Shown here: in pieces, positions 13,990-14,968 of the stretch
Layout of the letters: the number at the start of each line of letters is the position of its first letter
Numbering within the stretch: position 1 is the first letter of the stretch
Source: Bradyrhizobium sp.
GTDB taxonomy: Bacteria > Pseudomonadota > Alphaproteobacteria > Rhizobiales > Xanthobacteraceae
DNA length: 14,968 nt
Reading direction: 5' to 3'
NCBI GenBank assembly: GCA_019243075.1
Contig: JAFAUV010000425.1
Span: 1 to 14,968, forward strand
Position numbers and translations under genes: made by a program
The notes under the pieces: generated by a model
Seen by the model: only the letters and a program-made list of their open reading frames with translations
The model's database searches: none
What the model was told of the DNA's origin: nothing

Positions 13990-14968
13990 ATGATTGCCAA
14001 TGCGTATCGCATCTTCAATTTCGATCTCGGCGAGACCGCGGATGCGATTCGCGAAACCGTTCACGATTTTGCCAGCAACGAGATCGCGCCGCGCGCCGCC
14101 GAGATCGACCGGAGCAATCAGTTTCCCCGCGACCTCTGGCCCAAGATCGGCGCGCTCGGGCTTCACGGCATCACGGTCGAGGAGGAATATGGCGGGGCGG
14201 GGCTCGGCTATCTCGAACACTGCGTCGCGCTGGAGGAGATTTCGCGCGCGTCGGCATCCGTCGGCCTGTCCTACGGCGCGCATTCCAATCTCTGCGTCAA
14301 CCAGCTTCGCCGCAACGGCAACGAGGCGCAGAAACGCAAATATCTGCCCAAGCTGATCTCCGGCGAGCATGTCGGTTCGCTGGCGATGAGCGAGTCCGGC
14401 TCCGGATCGGACGTGGTGTCGATGAAGACCCGCGCCGACAAGAAGGGCGATCGCTATGAGTTGAACGGCAACAAGATGTGGATCACCAACGGTCCGGTCG
14501 CCGAGACGCTCGTGGTCTATGCCAAGACCGATCCGAGCGCCGGCCCGCGCGGCATCACCGCCTTCATCATCGAAAAGGGCATGAAGGGCTTTTCCACGGC
14601 GCAAAAGCTCGACAAGCTCGGCATGCGCGGCTCCGACACCTGCGAGCTGGTGTTCGAGGATTGCGAGGTGCCGGAGGAGAACGTGCTCGGCGAGGTCGGC
14701 CGCGGCGTCAACGTGCTGATGTCGGGCCTCGACTATGAGCGCGCGGTGCTGGCGGCGGGGCCGCTCGGCATCATGCAGGCCTGCATGGACGCGGTGCTGC
14801 CCTACGTGCACGAGCGCAAGCAGTTCGGCCAGCCGATCGGCACCTTCCAGCTGGTGCAGGGCAAGCTCGCCGACATGTACACGACCATGAACGCCTCGCG
14901 CGCCTATGTCTATGCGGTGGCCAAGGCCTGCGACCGCGGCGAGACCACGCGCGAGGATGCAGCCGGCG
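13990..14968 (+). CDS. ivd: Isovaleryl-CoA dehydrogenase (partial, 3' end off window)
   Basis: The first 326 residues of an FAD-dependent acyl-CoA dehydrogenase; the frame is open to the right edge (full family length about 390). It would convert isovaleryl-CoA to 3-methylcrotonyl-CoA in leucine degradation and pass electrons to ETF. The family pattern is clear: EEEYGGAGLGYLEHCVALEE (64-83), SYGAHSNLCVNQL (94-106), AMSESGSGSDVVSMKT (132-147), NKMWITNGP (161-169) and KLGMRGSDTCELVFEDC (209-225). The IVD-specific helix-G base is Glu250 in SGLDYERAVLAAGPLG (245-260). ATG 13990 has GGAGG at 13975-13979, ten bases upstream. In related bacteria the genes that follow are usually methylcrotonyl-CoA carboxylase and hydratase/lyase, just beyond this window. 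It is divergent from the CYP153 operon. Confidence 0.92.
   Translation, partial: MIANAYRIFNFDLGETADAIRETVHDFASNEIAPRAAEIDRSNQFPRDLWPKIGALGLHGITVEEEYGGAGLGYLEHCVALEEISRASASVGLSYGAHSNLCVNQLRRNGNEAQKRKYLPKLISGEHVGSLAMSESGSGSDVVSMKTRADKKGDRYELNGNKMWITNGPVAETLVVYAKTDPSAGPRGITAFIIEKGMKGFSTAQKLDKLGMRGSDTCELVFEDCEVPEENVLGEVGRGVNVLMSGLDYERAVLAAGPLGIMQACMDAVLPYVHERKQFGQPIGTFQLVQGKLADMYTTMNASRAYVYAVAKACDRGETTREDAAG

Noticed and set aside
13712..13993. 93-codon plus-strand frame before ivd
   Set aside because: It has no good ribosome-binding site, no family resemblance, overlaps the ivd start and occupies a divergent promoter region.
13318..14811. 497-codon open frame on the minus strand
   Set aside because: It lies antisense to isovaleryl-CoA dehydrogenase and overlaps the P450 start; its composition (His/Arg/Ala-rich, no domains) is typical of a GC-rich shadow frame.

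Overview
The window looks like chromosomal DNA of an alphaproteobacterium of the Bradyrhizobium/Rhodopseudomonas type. The grounds are high GC with strong GC3 bias (long spurious antisense frames everywhere), a ycjX-ycjF pair, a membrane cyclase of the rhizobial diheme type, and a GTCATTGCGAG-like palindrome that I remember as common in that family. The assignment is inference; no 16S or other marker is present. The window is almost fully coding, with 11 well-supported genes (two cut by the window edges), one probable 44-codon gene, and no tRNA, rRNA, CRISPR array or insertion sequence that I can see.

Layout. (1) Bases 1-1447, minus: the 5' part of a class III adenylate/guanylate cyclase with a His-rich membrane module and a [2Fe-2S] ferredoxin domain before the catalytic domain. 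(2) 1515-3095, plus: a family-39 (ArnT/PMT-like) membrane glycosyltransferase. (3) 3113-5604, minus: ycjF and ycjX, translationally coupled, encoding a P-loop GTPase-like stress protein and its membrane partner. (4) 5791-7307, plus: a hemolysin III/PAQR-like membrane protein, then a short-chain dehydrogenase. (5) 7332-13762, minus: a probable catabolic operon. In transcription order it holds a 44-codon ORF, a CYP153-family P450, an acyl-CoA dehydrogenase, a CaiB/BaiF CoA-transferase, a MaoC/HTD2-type hydratase and a benzoylformate-decarboxylase-like ThDP enzyme. (6) 13990 to the right edge, plus: an isovaleryl-CoA dehydrogenase, divergent from the operon and cut by the window end.

How the genes may work together. 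The P450 operon reads as an oxidative acid-degradation module. CYP153 would hydroxylate a terminal carbon, CoA transfer would activate the resulting acid, and the dehydrogenase and hydratase would make a hydroxyacyl-CoA. The ThDP enzyme would break or form a C-C bond, and the convergent SDR may oxidise or reduce an alcohol or carbonyl. The order is coherent but the substrate is unknown, and P450 redox partners are not in the window. The divergent isovaleryl-CoA dehydrogenase points to branched-chain acyl-CoA metabolism (leucine or methyl-branched/terpenoid acids) next door. The cyclase with two likely redox-sensing modules is the other notable item.
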